Source: Chelydra serpentina (Eukaryota; Chordata; Testudines; Chelydridae). From it: 64,000 nucleotides of DNA. The position numbers were made by a program, and so were the translations under genes. Where the stretch lies: assembly GCA_037349315.1 (NCBI GenBank), contig JBAIAC010000026.1, positions 6,448,001 to 6,512,000 on the forward strand, given 5' to 3'. This document shows, in pieces, positions 1 through 35,166 of this stretch. Within the stretch, counting starts at the first letter, position 1, and every line of letters starts with the position of its first letter. The notes below the pieces were generated by a model. The model worked only from the letters and a program-made list of their open reading frames with translations, made no database searches and was not told the DNA's origin.

Positions 1-97
1 TGGATGGTCTAAAGGTTTACTTGATCCTGTCTCAGCATGGGGAGACAAGGACCTCTCGAGGTCCCTTCCAGCTCTACGTTTCTCTGATTCTCTAATT
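1..97 (+). repeat. CR1 3'-tail fragment at the window edge
   Basis: The text GACAAGGACCTCTCGAGGTC followed by CCTTCCAGCTCTA and TTCTCTGATTCT is the usual CR1 3' end with its imperfect terminal octamers. The element is cut by the window start. Confidence 0.7.
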
Positions 98-281
98 GCT
101 TGTAATCCATGGGATTGAATTGACTTTAGTTGTCACACTTGACCGTGTATAGTTATGCAATGGCAACACTGACAGGGTTGAATCCTAACTAAGGATCCTA
201 TAGGTGGGAAAAAAAAGGGCTGTGAACTGACACCCTGCTTTTTATTTTACGTTAGTAAATTCTCTGATGGTTTTTCTGCAG

Positions 282-24437
<24,156 letters not shown>

Positions 24438-25990
24438 AAAGCAAGCCACCCCCTGTCCCTCTTAGAAAGCCACTGCCATGAGTTTCAGCCAGACAACTGC
24501 ATCCTATAGAAGCTTTTACTGGCTACCGATTTCTGTGCAATGGCTAGTAGCATTGCTCACTAAGCCATCTTGATATGCTCTGCCTTTCTTGGGTACTTAG
24601 ACCACAAGACTGCTGTTGATCAGGCTCTTTGCCATAGGGCCTAGAACCGTACAAAGCTTCTGCACTTTGGAAGTCAACATTTATTGAACTCCTTTCTAAA
24701 CATTCCCACTAAATACCCGGCCAACCCTCTTGCCTCCAAATCCAGCCTTACCATGAGGGAGCCTTGCAGTAATGAATACTGGCTTTTTACAGTTCTGATT
24801 GTTTAGTTTCTGTTTGCATCAGAGATCAGTGCAGCCCTTTCTGAAGGTTGCAGTTGTTTCCCCCCCTTAATGTGACTCGTAATTTACTAAAAACAAACAG
24901 AAGAAAAGCCAAGCTTCCTGTCCATTTGCTGCAAGGTTGTCATGGACGATGCTGTGTAAGACATGGAAATGATGGAAAAACCGAAAGAACAGCAAAGAAA
25001 ATTAACATAATTGATAGCCTGAAAGACAGGACTTCTCCCAAGTTCCCAATTCCGAGATATGCAAACAAGCATGTAATTTGTTTCAATGGGGTGTGTGTGT
25101 CTCACCATATGAACGTAGCTTGGTTTCATAGGCCTATCAACATTTTTAACATCATCTTTGCAATTCCTTTGTTACTTTGTTGGATCTCAGACCCTCTGCT
25201 TATAAGGAAGCAGGCTACTGCTTTGCACAAAGCTCATTATTGTAATACTGTGCTCATCGTCTCTTTGGTTCAGTGTTCAGCCAATAGAAAGTACTATGGT
25301 CGAGACTCAGGCTGAACAAAAATTGATCTTTTGGTTCAGTGTCTGAACCAAGACATTTCATTTGGGTTGAACGAAACATTTCCCTCCTTCTTTGCGTAAA
25401 GAAGAAATAAGGTGTTTGCTAAATAGGGCAGTCCCAAAATGTATTAAAATAGAATTTCACCCATTCAACAAATGCTCATGCTCTAATAGTACAGACCTCA
25501 CAAGTTTACATATGGAATGGCCATGCTGCTAAATGAGTAGGATGTCATTGTAACAATTACATTCATATGTACATTTTACATTTTGTCACTTGTAAGATTC
25601 TCTTTTACAGAGAAAGTTTTGATATGAAATTACTGACCTTTACGTTACACCTTCTTCACAATTTACTATCATGCATGCAAGTTTTCTCCCTCCCAAGAAT
25701 AGTCCTCAGAGAAACTGTGGGCTTCTCGGGGGGCAGAAATACATGTCAATGCTGATTAGCAGCATCTTGATTTCTCTTACGAATTCTTACAGACCGCAGC
25801 ACATTTAAGGAACTCAGATATGTTATAAGTAAAGCTGATGAGTTTTGATAAGAGTGTTGAAACGTCCCTGAATATTTCTTATCCCATGAAGATTTGTACA
25901 TTGTTTACAGTTTCCTACATTTTGGTGGAAAGTGTATAGTCTTTTTTCACTATAAACATTTAAAACAATAAACAATTAAAAGTCAAAACA
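24438..25990 (+). other. CNGB1: Probable CNGB1 3' UTR
   Basis: AT-rich single-copy-looking sequence follows the stop codon. The first canonical AATAAA is at 25967-25972, so cleavage about 15-20 bases later would give a 1.5-kb UTR. The open frame of 155 codons inside it has no exon-like features. The end is inferred from the signal only. Confidence 0.45.
25967..25972 (+). promoter_or_regulatory. Candidate polyadenylation signal AATAAA of CNGB1
   Basis: Canonical hexamer in an A-rich context, the first one downstream of the CNGB1 stop codon on this strand. Confidence 0.4.
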
Positions 25991-28059
25991 GGAAATCTGT
26001 GTAAACTATAGGTGAAAATGGGGTTTTGATTCCTGGGTATATTTTGATATGGTTTGTAAGGATAGTTTAAATGAATAATATGCCTTCTGCTGCAGTGGCT
26101 TTCATATTCCAAAGCATTTTCATTAAACTTTTAGATTATTGTTCATCATGTGTGGATTCATTTCAGAAACAGAGAATGTGTTAATAATTCCTGCTTATTT
26201 TAGCTTTGTCTATTAATTTGCTATATGTCAACAAAACAAATGTATGTGCAAGCTTTTCGGACCATTTTCTCACTTAAAATACACAAAGGGAACAACCCCA
26301 AACTAACGTTACAAATTTGTCATAGAACTATGAGCCTTTATGTCATATTTCATGTGAGCACCTGGACAGATTCATCTTCTCTCTGCAAATCAAGAAGTTC
26401 AGTGGTAAAATTTACCACAAAGCCAACTAGCTAGACAAAACACCCAGATTTCTTATATTTACTTGTTCATTGATTTTTGTAAAAGTTCAGCGTGCCTTTC
26501 AAATGTCACCAAATTTTAATAGCACCCACCATAAATTTTTGAACTCACTGTTATCAGAGGCTAACAGCCTAAAAGAGTCTTTGAGTGAAATCCTGGCTCA
26601 ATTTCCCAATAGCATCTCACCGCCTCGAGTTTTTAACTGCATGTGGTTGTGTGTGCTTTTGTTCTTAGCTCTTCAAATTTCCTGTATAGCAATACTTTTT
26701 TAAAAGAAAGTCAATATGCCCAATAGCCCCACTGAGTTCAAGGTAAACGTCTTGGCTTCGGCCAGTGTCTAATTCTATCCCCATTCCTGTTTTTTATATT
26801 TCCTTATTCTTTAATGTCACTTTAAAAGCATTGAAATCTAGCATTTGTGGATGGGGAGGACCCCCTAACCAATCCTCTGGTTTCTAGCAGACGCGTTCTA
26901 CCATTTCGGCACCTATGCTAGTTATTATGGATTCATTCCCCCTGTTGTCTTTACTGTCCTTGCCTATTAATCAGGATCCTATGTTTTTTTCAATCTTCCA
27001 TCTGGAAAACACAGCACTGCTGTTTCCACGTGAGTTGCTTTCTTAGTAAATGTCACACCCAGTGGCTGCAGATATATCACACATACAGTGTTTTACCACA
27101 TTTATTTTGCTAATAGTGTTTCCAATCAAATGACCCTACAGTGCTGGGTGCTGTTCATACACACCGTAAAAGACAATCCTTCCCATGTAGACGTTACTAT
27201 CTAAATAAGTTGGACCAGAGGTTGTTCAAGACAATCTGAGGTGCTAAGCAAAATTTAAGTGGGCCACCCCATCCTACTTCCTGGAACATAGGCTCTCAAC
27301 TAGAGGGGGCATGTCGGACCTTCTGCGGGGGGCGTGTCGAGTCTTCTGATGGTTTGGTGGTTATAATAAAAATCGGGGAGGGGAGGCAAGCACCAGGTTG
27401 CACTCAGGTTTGGCCAAAGTTGACTGAGTGGCATTGTGACCTGCCGTGCTGGATTGCAGCACCGCTCAGGTGTGGGCTGGCCATTCCTGCTGCCCTAGAC
27501 TGAATCTGACACCCTAGACAGCTATCTAGTTTGCCTACGCCTAACAAGACCCTTGAGACAGACCCGCTGACATGTAACGCTTCGTTATGATAACATTAGG
27601 AGGTACTTTCACTAGCCACATAAAAAGCAACTGTTCACTGAAGGACCAATGGAGCTGATATGCCTTGAAAACCTAAATTAATTTAATCTTTAAGGAAGAG
27701 GAGATGAAAGCTGCATTGCCTCAGCTCAACTGGTGAAAGGCAGGGAATGCAAAACAAAGCCATCAGTGCAAGTCCAGACTGCAGCTAACCCACCAGAACA
27801 CTGTTTAGGGACCTGCGGGAAATCAACATTATAGGTAAACTGGAATGGTGCCAAAAATGTCTAAGCTGGGGGCAAAGGGTTTTAAATTACTTGAAGAAGT
27901 CAAACAGCCGGCACTGATACTGAGGGAGTTAGTGAGCTGCCTGCTGCCAAATCGAGGATTAAATTTGAGGCAATATTTTACAAGTACCTTCCTGGCTGAG
28001 GACTGATTTTATTAATAATAAAATACTATGGAATACATAAGGCGTGTTTCAATGGGGAT
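25991..28059. other. Intergenic stretch, mostly unclassified
   Basis: AT-rich sequence without a supported gene. A diverged repeat-like patch with G-rich wording (GGGGGCATGTCGGACCTTCT) lies at about 27220-27545. No open frame here has splice sites or family similarity that I recognise. Confidence 0.4.
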
Positions 28060-29030
28060 GTCACATTTTATTAACTGGGCGGCCGCTCCCCTTTTTTAAG
28101 TGCCTTCAGCCTGGCCAGCTCTGCATTATACAAAAACCAGACTACGCTGCAGCCGCTCGATATTCCACAGCGGAGGGGAGCTTGTGCTCAGACTGGTTTT
28201 GGCGGGCTTCTAGCTCGAGCCTTGACCGTTATTAGGCGGGCAGCCGATAAGGTGCCACAACAACGTCCTCTCCCCTTCCCGCCTTCACAGGGCAAGCGGG
28301 CTGCTCCTGCCCCTCCCGCTTTGTTCTGCAATCCCCCGGCGCAGGGCACTGGCGAGAGTGGCTAGCGGAACTAATAGCCTCTGAGAAGTTTTTAGGTCAT
28401 CCCTCCCTCAGGCAAAAATAGATGCAGGGCCGGTGCTTCCACTAGGCGACACCAGGCGGTCGCCTAGGGCGCCAGGATTTGGGGGGCGGCATTTCGGCGG
28501 TGGCGACTCTCAGCGGCGATTCGGCGGCAATAAAAGCGGCCACCAAAACGCTGCCGAGAACGCAGCTTCAGGAGCTGCTGGCGCCGGCGGAGGTGAGCTG
28601 CTGCTGCGGGGGAGCAGGGAGCTGCCGCAGGTGGGGGGGTTAGCCGCCGCGGGAAGGGGAGTGGGGAGCTGCTGTGGGCGGGGGGGCTGGCTGCCGCAGA
28701 TGGGGGGGGGTTAGCCACTGCAGGGGGGGGGAGGAGGGAGCTGGCTGCCATGGGGGGGGCGGCGTTAGCTGGGGAGGGGGCGCAGGGCTGGTGCCAGGAA
28801 GTTTTGCCTAGGGCGCGAAACTTCCTGGCACCGGCCCTGAATAGATGTCCAACCCCTACCACCCCAGAAGGAAAGGTGCCGCGCGGGGGAAATCCTGTCA
28901 AACACAGTTCAATCCCGTTTCCCGACCCTGGCTTGACCCTGTGTTTCCTCACAGCCCCAGAGCTTCCAAGAGAGAGGAGGAGCGGCCGCTCCTCACTGCT
29001 CATGGGATCTGATTTCTATGCATTTTAAAC
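28060..29030. promoter_or_regulatory. CpG-rich island-like segment, candidate promoter
   Basis: Excluding the hAT insert at 28425-28839, about 550 bases are GC-rich with many CpGs, including two GCGGCCGC sites (28079 and 28982) in an otherwise AT-rich neighbourhood. This is the pattern of a vertebrate CpG-island promoter. It lies about 2 kb beyond the CNGB1 end on the side where KIFC3 is expected; which gene it would serve is inference. Confidence 0.4.
28425..28839. mobile_element. Non-autonomous hAT element, 415 bp, perfect ends and duplication
   Basis: Perfect 12-bp inverted ends CAGGGCCGGTGC and GCACCGGCCCTG, with perfect 8-bp duplications AATAGATG at 28417-28424 and 28840-28847. The middle is simple GC-rich sequence (GGCGGC, GCTGCC units), which creates long spurious frames on both strands. 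Confidence 0.9.
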
Positions 29031-29699
29031 GGGAACTTTCAAATGACGTTATCACACTAACAGGAGCTGAGGAGAAAAATTAGCCACAGAGGGACAGGGT
29101 GAAAATACCGAACAAGAAGTCTGTGCTCAATCTACCATTAAGGGGAGGAGGTTAATAATATTATTAACTCATACCAGGAGGATATAAACAAAAATGACCA
29201 GAAGGGAATGATTTGAGACAGCCATACCAATTGCAAAAAGATTAAAAGCTCCAAGAGCTTTTTTATTTTGCCTGACAGCTGCCAAAATTTCTCCCACCGC
29301 TTTCCTGCCATTGTATTTCCACTCCTGGCAGAGCTCCAGTGTACAGTCTGGATGTCTCTGTGAAACTAAGCAACTAGTTTCCATGTTTCTGCTTCCATTT
29401 TTGCTGAAGCTGATGGTTAAAAATGAACATGTAAAGATGATTGTCTTGGTTTATGATATTCTGTGTGTTTATGATGCCCAGTGCCTTTGTGTGGATCGTT
29501 AATATTTATCATATTAAGATTACCTCCTACTGTGGCCAGTCCCTCTTGTTACAATTTTAAATCCCCCATACTAAAAGTTTTAAGTCTGCTAAGAAGTTAG
29601 CAGAATTTGAAATGTTTCCAGGCAGCAATGTTAGAGGAATACCAAGAGGAAATAACAAGAGGAAAAGAAGCCCTTCAACTGTGGAACAATAGTTAGCAG
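29031..29699. other. Unclassified intergenic sequence
   Basis: No gene, splice-flanked frame or terminal repeat was recognised. Confidence 0.4.
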
Positions 29700-30520
29700 T
29701 GAAAGAAGAGATGCTAGAACTATCCACAAAGACTCCAACATCTTTCTTGAGTGGTAACAGCTAATTTAACTCCCATCATTTTGTATGTAATGTATAGCTG
29801 TGATTATGTCTTCCAATATGCATTGCTTTGCCTTTATCAACACTGAACGTCATCTGCCATTTTGTGGCCCAGTCGCCCAGTTATGTAAGATCCCTTTGTA
29901 ATTGTAACACTTCACGGTCCGCTTTGGACTTAACTATCTTGGGTAGTTTTGTATCATCTGCAAATTTTGCCACCTCGCTGTTTACCCCTTTTTCCAGATC
30001 AGTTATGAATATGTTGAAAAGTGCTGGTCCCAGGAGAGACCCCGGGGGGGACACCACTATTTTCCTCTCTCCAGTCTGAAAACTGACCATTTATTCCTAC
30101 CCTTTTGTTTCCTGTCTTTTAACCAGTTACTGATCAATGAGAGGGCCTTCCCTCTTATCCCATGATTGCCTGCTTTGCTTAAGAGCCTTTCATGAGGGAC
30201 CTTGTCAAAGGCTTTCTTAAAGTCCATGTATACTATATCCACTGGATCACCCTTGTCCACATGTTTGGTAACCTCTTCAAAGCATTCTAGTAGATTGGTG
30301 AGGCACAATTTCCCTTTACAAAAGCCGTGTTGATTCTTCCCCAACAAATTGTATTCCTCTATGTGTCTAATAATTCTGTTCTTTACTACAGTTTCACCCA
30401 ATTTGCCTGGTAGTGAAGTTAGACTTACCAGCCTGGAATTGCCATGATTGCCTCTGGAGCCTTTTTTTTAAAAAATGGTGTCACATTAGCTATCCTCTAG
30501 TCATCTGGAATACTTCAAGA
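29700..30520 (-). mobile_element. CR1 LINE fragment, ORF2 reverse-transcriptase part
   Basis: Reverse-strand CR1 without its 3' end. Translation gives MDFKKAFDKVPHERLL (about 30160-30240), a PPGSLLGPALFNIFI block and the catalytic FADD at 29953-29964. A small deletion separates the two open pieces (30057-30401 and 29881-30090). It is inactive. Confidence 0.85.
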
Positions 30521-30931
30521 CCAATATATTAACAGTTTTATTGAAAATCAGCATAATGGAATAGGAACTTTCTATTATTCTCAGTTAGATTATCACTATA
30601 AGCCTTATGAAAGCTGAACAATAAAATTATCTTCCGACTATTTTCTCTGAATGGTATAAAGAAGACAGTAAACTGAGACAAAAGCCAGTGTTTATTGATT
30701 CACAAATTTCCCAGGGATCTTCCAGTGGAGATGAAAGGATACATGATGCTAGTGATCAAAATCTTACAGAACTTTTGCATAACATTGCCAACAGAAAAAA
30801 AAATAAGCATGGCATTTCTGTTGATTAATATGTGCCTGATGATCTCAGTTTTCAGGATGTAACATTAAATGGTAATGCTAATATAACTGGTAATTCTATA
30901 TATTCTTGGGGATTTGGAATTGTTCTACTTA

Positions 30932-31175
30932 GGGCATGTCTACACTTACCTCCGGAGCAATCGATCCAGCGGGGGGTTGATTTATCGCGTCTAGTCTAGA
31001 TGTGATAAATTGACCGCCGAGCACTCTCCCATCGACTCCGGTACTCTACCGGAGTGAGAGGCGCAGGCAGAGTTGACGGGGGAGCGTCAGCAGTCCACTT
31101 GCCGCAGTGAAGACACCGTGGTAAGTAGATCTAAGCACATCGACTTCAGCTACGTTATTCAGTGTAGACCAGGCC
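30932..31175. mobile_element. PIF/Harbinger-like MITE 3 (244 bp)
   Basis: Ends GGGCATGTCTACACT and AGTGTAGACCAGGCC match at 12 of 15 as inverted repeats; the flank TTA is duplicated exactly (30929-30931 and 31176-31178). The inside has GATTTATCGCGTCTAGTCTA and CATCGACTTCAGCTACGTTA, as in the other copies. Confidence 0.8.
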
Positions 31176-31634
31176 TTAGTGATGTGTTGATGACTTCTGT
31201 TCACTGTATAGCTGAAGATGTGCTGTGAGACTATTTAGAAATGATAGACCTTCTAGATCAATATGACAAACTAAGAAGGTGGACAGCTGTAGCAGCATTT
31301 ATTATCTCTATTATTGTTTTATCATAAAATGTTGTTTCTGCTGGAAACCTTTTATAAATCCATTTATTTTCCGTGCCTTATTGCACTGCATTTTTGCTGT
31401 ATTTGCAATGGCTTTCCTTATATCGTATCCTATTGAGTATTTTACAACCTATACTTACCACAAAAAGGCTGTGTCTACGACCATCAGAATGTTCCTGAAT
31501 GATCTTCGTAATGCTCCATATATCGTTATTAGGTTTCTCATTGGCTTTTTATCATTTAGTTTGATGCAATTCAGGTTTGGTGTTTACATGACACAGATGC
31601 CTCTAACTACAAATATCATTTTTATTATTCATGC

Positions 31635-32177
31635 CAGGCCTGCACAACTCGTAAAGTGGCGAAAGCCATATTACTCCAAAGAAAACAGCTGAGGGCCGAA
31701 ACTCCCCGGCCCCGTGGAAACACGCCCCCCCCCAGCGCCGCCCACCCCACGGAAACAACCCCTCCTTCCCCAGCGCTGGGGTGTGGAAGCCTGGCTCACC
31801 TGCCGCCCTGTCACTGCCCGCCCACTCAGCTCGTCATCCCCCACCCTGCCCAGCTCACCTACTCACCTCCCGCTCGCCTCCTCAGCCCCGCTGCTGCCAC
31901 CAGCTCGCCGGCTCCCCCTGCCGCCAGCTCACCTGCCTGCCCGCTGCTGGCCTCTTACCTTCTGCCTCTGTCCCCGTCCCCTGCCGCTGGCTCACCCTCA
32001 CTCCCCAGCCTGCCACTGGCCTCTTCACCAGCCCGCCCACCCGCTGGCCGGCCAGTTGGCCGTTGGCTTGCCCCACCCCGCTGCTTGCCTACTCACTCCC
32101 CCCCTCACCCCCGCGAGCCACACAGTGAGCCCATGCGGGCCACATGTGGCCCCCGGGCCGCATGTTGTGCAGGCCTG
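31635..32177. mobile_element. Non-autonomous hAT element, 543 bp, perfect ends and duplication
   Basis: Perfect 14-bp inverted ends CAGGCCTGCACAAC and GTTGTGCAGGCCTG, and perfect 8-bp duplications ATTCATGC at 31627-31634 and 32178-32185. The centre is C-rich (CTCACCTGCC units) and yields spurious proline-rich frames of up to 180 codons. Confidence 0.92.
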
Positions 32178-33119
32178 ATTCATGCAGTGCTTGAGTGATC
32201 TTATAATGCAGACTGTCTGTCAGCAATGGAAGTGCCTACTACCACCTTATCACTGGGTGCTCTGTATCTCAGTTTTAGCTGTGGGCATACATTCTCTGCC
32301 ATATTATTTTATAACCCTTTTGGGTGTTCATATTCGTGGAAATTACGTGTTCTTGTACCCATCCTTTAGTCTTTGTTTCTTTTGAGGCTTACCCTGAATA
32401 TATATCTCCCCCAGGGACTGCAAGAAGTGTTAGGTTTTTGCTCTTCTTCTTTTATTTTGGCCCAGGTATGACATTTGGTGCCTGTATTGGTAGTTTTGTA
32501 TATTCATATTGTGGATGCAAGATTTTCTTTTAAGTCCATGCTGGTTTATCTTTTGTAATACTTGTTCATATATCCCTTTGAAGTTTGTCCTCCACAAAAG
32601 ATTGTATAGCTTTTCAAGAACTTTACCCACTAAAATGCACTTTAGCTAATTTACAATCTGATTATTCTGACACTTAGATGGAGATGAAATCTACTAGTTT
32701 TATTATGAACACAGGCAAAGTTCACAGTACACTATCCCTAGTAATATTAGACATAATAGATTTCCTTACATATGAATATTAGGGCTGTCAAGTGATTTAA
32801 AAAATGAATCGCGATTAATCACACTTAATAATAGAATACCATTTATTTAAATATTTTTGGATGTTTTCTACATTTTCAAATATATTGATTTCAATTGCAA
32901 CACGGAATACAAAGTGTACGGTGCTCACTTTATATTTATTTTTTATTACAAATATTTGCACTGTAAAAAAGAAACAAAAATAGTTTTTTTTCAATTCACC
33001 TAATACAAGAACTGTAGTGCAATCTCTTTTCCATGAAAGCTGAACTTACAAATGTAGAATTATGTACAAAAAACCACTGCACTCAAAAATAAAACAATGT
33101 AAAATTTTAGCGCCTACAA

Positions 33120-33782
33120 GTTCACTCCGTCCTACTTCTTGTTCAACCAATCGCTCAGAGGAACAAGTTTGTTTACATTTGCAGGAGATAATGCTGCCCG
33201 CTTCTTGTTTACAATGTCACCTGAAAGTGAAAACAGGCGTTCTCATAGCACTTTTGTAGCCAGCGTCGCAAGATATTTATGTGCCAGATGCACTAAAAAT
33301 TCATATGTCCCTTCATGCTTCGCCCACTATTCCAGAGGACATGTGACCATGCTGATGATGTGTTCTGCTCGATAACAATCCAAAGCAGAGTGGACTGACC
33401 CAGGTTCATTTTCATCATCTGAGTCAGATGCCACCAGCACAAGGTTGATCTTCTTTTTTGGTGGTTCGGGTTCTGTAGCTTCCGCATCGGCGTGTTGCTC
33501 TTTTTCTTTTAAGACTTCTGAAAACATGCTCTATACCTTGTCCCTCTCAGATTTTGGATGGCACTTCAGATTCTTAAACCTTGGGTCGAGTGCTGTAGCT
33601 ACTTTTAGAAATCTCACATTGGTACCTTCTTTGCATTTTGTCAGATCTGCAATGAAAGTGTTCTTAAAATGAACAACACGTGCTAGGTCATCATCTGAGA
33701 CTGCCATAACACAAAATATATGGCAGAATGCAGGTAAAAAAGAGCAGGAGACATACAGTTCTCCTCCAAGGAGTTCAGTCAC
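33120..33782 (-). pseudogene. Decayed hAT transposase, C-terminal half
   Basis: Reverse-strand frames encode a typical hAT C-terminal region: ATALDPRFKNLKCHPKSERD (about 33560-33610), then an acidic-basic linker with EPPKKKINL and ASDSDDENE, then the dimerisation part toward 33120 in a shifted frame. A stop near 33536 and frameshifts break it. This is the spacer and left arm of the fold-back element. Confidence 0.55.
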
Positions 33783-34010
33783 AAATTCAGTTAATGCATT
33801 ATTTTTTTAACGAGCATCATTGGCATGGAAACATGTCCTCTGGAATGGTGGCTGAAGCATGAAGGGGCATACGAATGTTTAGCATACCTGGCATGTAAAT
33901 ACCTAGCAATGCTGTGGTGCCATGCGAACACCTGTTCTCATTTTCAGATGATGTAAATAAGAAGTGGGCAGCATTATCTCCCGTAAATGTAAACAAACTT
34001 GTTTGTCTTA

Positions 34011-34295
34011 GGCTAGGTCTACACTAACCCCCCCGTCGAACTAAGATACGCAACTTCAGCTACGTTAATAACGTAGCTGACGTCGAAGTATCTTAGTTCG
34101 AACTTACCTGTGGTCCACACGCGGCGCGCAGGCTCCCCCGTCGACTCCGCCTGCTCCGTTCGCAGAGCAGGATTACCGGCGTCGACGGGGGAGCACTTCC
34201 TGGTTCGATTTATCGCGTCTAGACAAGACGCGATAAATCGAACCCAGAACATCGATTCCGCGCCTCCGACGCGACGGGTAAGTATAGACGTACCC
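34011..34295. mobile_element. PIF/Harbinger-like MITE 4 (285 bp), nested in the fold-back element
   Basis: Ends GGCTAGGTCTACACT and AGTATAGACGTACCC; flanks TTA (34008) and TCA (34296), one base diverged. Internal inverted blocks such as CTAAGATACGCAACTTCAGC and GACGCGATAAATCGAACCCA match MITE 2. It lies in the right arm, after the arms had formed. Confidence 0.75.
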
Positions 34296-34992
34296 TCAGT
34301 GATTGGCTGAATAAAAAGTAGGACTGATTGGACTTTTAGGCTCTGAAGTTTTACATTTTGTTTTTGAGTGTAGTTATGTAACAAAAAATCTACATTTGTA
34401 AATTGCACTTTCATGATAAAGAGATTGCACTATGGTACTTGTATGAGGTGAATTAAAAAATATTATTTCTTTTGTTTATCATTTTTACAGTGCAAATATT
34501 TGTAATAAAAATAATATAAAGTGAGCATTGTACATTTTGTATTCTGTGTTGTAAATTGAAATCAAATATTTGAAAATGTAGAAAACCATCCAAAATATTT
34601 AGTAAATTTCAATTGGTATGCTATTTGTTTAACAGTGCGATTAAAACTGTGATTAATTGCGATTCATTTTTTAATCACAATTAAGTTTTTTGAGTTAATC
34701 GCATGAGTTAACTGTGATTAATTGACAGCCCTAATGACTATATCTCCTAAATAGCTCTCTGCTTCCTGGTGTTGATCTTGGGAGGGACATGGGTACAGTT
34801 TATATTGCTCTAATTGAGCCATAATTTTTGATGGGAGGGACTAACAGCTTTTTAGAAGAATTGGGCATTACAAAATAATCTATGCTTTTTAACATGACAT
34901 TGTTTTAATGAAGTAGTATTCAGATTTTTCTCTTTTTTGTTAGAATTCAATCTTATTCAAATTAAACTGAATTTAAATAGAGAGGGAGGACG

Positions 34993-35166
34993 GGAGGAAT
35001 AGCTCAGTGGTTTGAGCATTGGCATGCTAAACCCAGGATTGTGAGTTCAATCCTTGAGGGGGCCATTTAGGGATCTGGGGAAAAAATTGGGGATTGGTCC
35101 TGCTTTGAGCAGGGGATTGGACTAGATGACCTCCTAAGGTCCCTTCCAACTCTGATATTCTATGAT
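34993..35166 (+). repeat. Turtle tRNA-derived SINE, copy 4
   Basis: A box TAGCTCAGTGG and B box GAGTTCAATCC present; tail GGACTAGATGACCTCCTAAG to GATATTCTATGA. Confidence 0.9.

Larger units (their letters stand above)
30560..32530 (+). pseudogene. Unidentified degenerate coding-like region, membrane segments, split by two transposons
   Basis: I do not recognise this family. An open frame from 30625 meets TAA at 30826 and stays open after it to the MITE at 30932; beyond the MITE the same frame continues from 31178 to a TGA at 31226, and then reads a charged segment followed by a strongly hydrophobic run near 31285-31320, like a membrane anchor. The MITE plus one TTA copy is the only thing that breaks the frame at that point. 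Further hydrophobic open stretches (31279-31641 and 32182-32385) flank the hAT element at 31635. Composition and the hydrophobic anchor would fit a decayed membrane or envelope-like protein, but chance AT-rich frames remain possible. Confidence 0.3.
32780..34733. mobile_element. Fold-back hAT element with inverted arms (1.95 kb)
   Basis: Ends TAGGGCTGTCAAGTGATT and TTAATTGACAGCCCTA are inverted; flanks ATGAATAT (32772-32779) and ATGACTAT (34734-34741) agree at 7 of 8. The left arm (to about 33370) and right arm (from about 33815, without the nested MITE) are reverse complements, for example TTACATTTGCAGGAGATAAT (33174) against ATTATCTCCCGTAAATGTAA (33973). Both arms encode the transposase C terminus, in opposite directions. 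Confidence 0.75.

Noticed and set aside
24848..25315. Open frame of 155 codons in the CNGB1 3' UTR
   Set aside because: It has no domain, no splice signals and ordinary AT-rich composition.
28464..29003. Reverse-strand open frame of 179 codons
   Set aside because: It is mostly the simple GC-rich core of the hAT element at 28425 and crosses its end into flanking DNA.
31656..32198. Proline-rich open frames of up to 180 codons
   Set aside because: They are the C-rich middle of the hAT element at 31635 and run across its target duplication.
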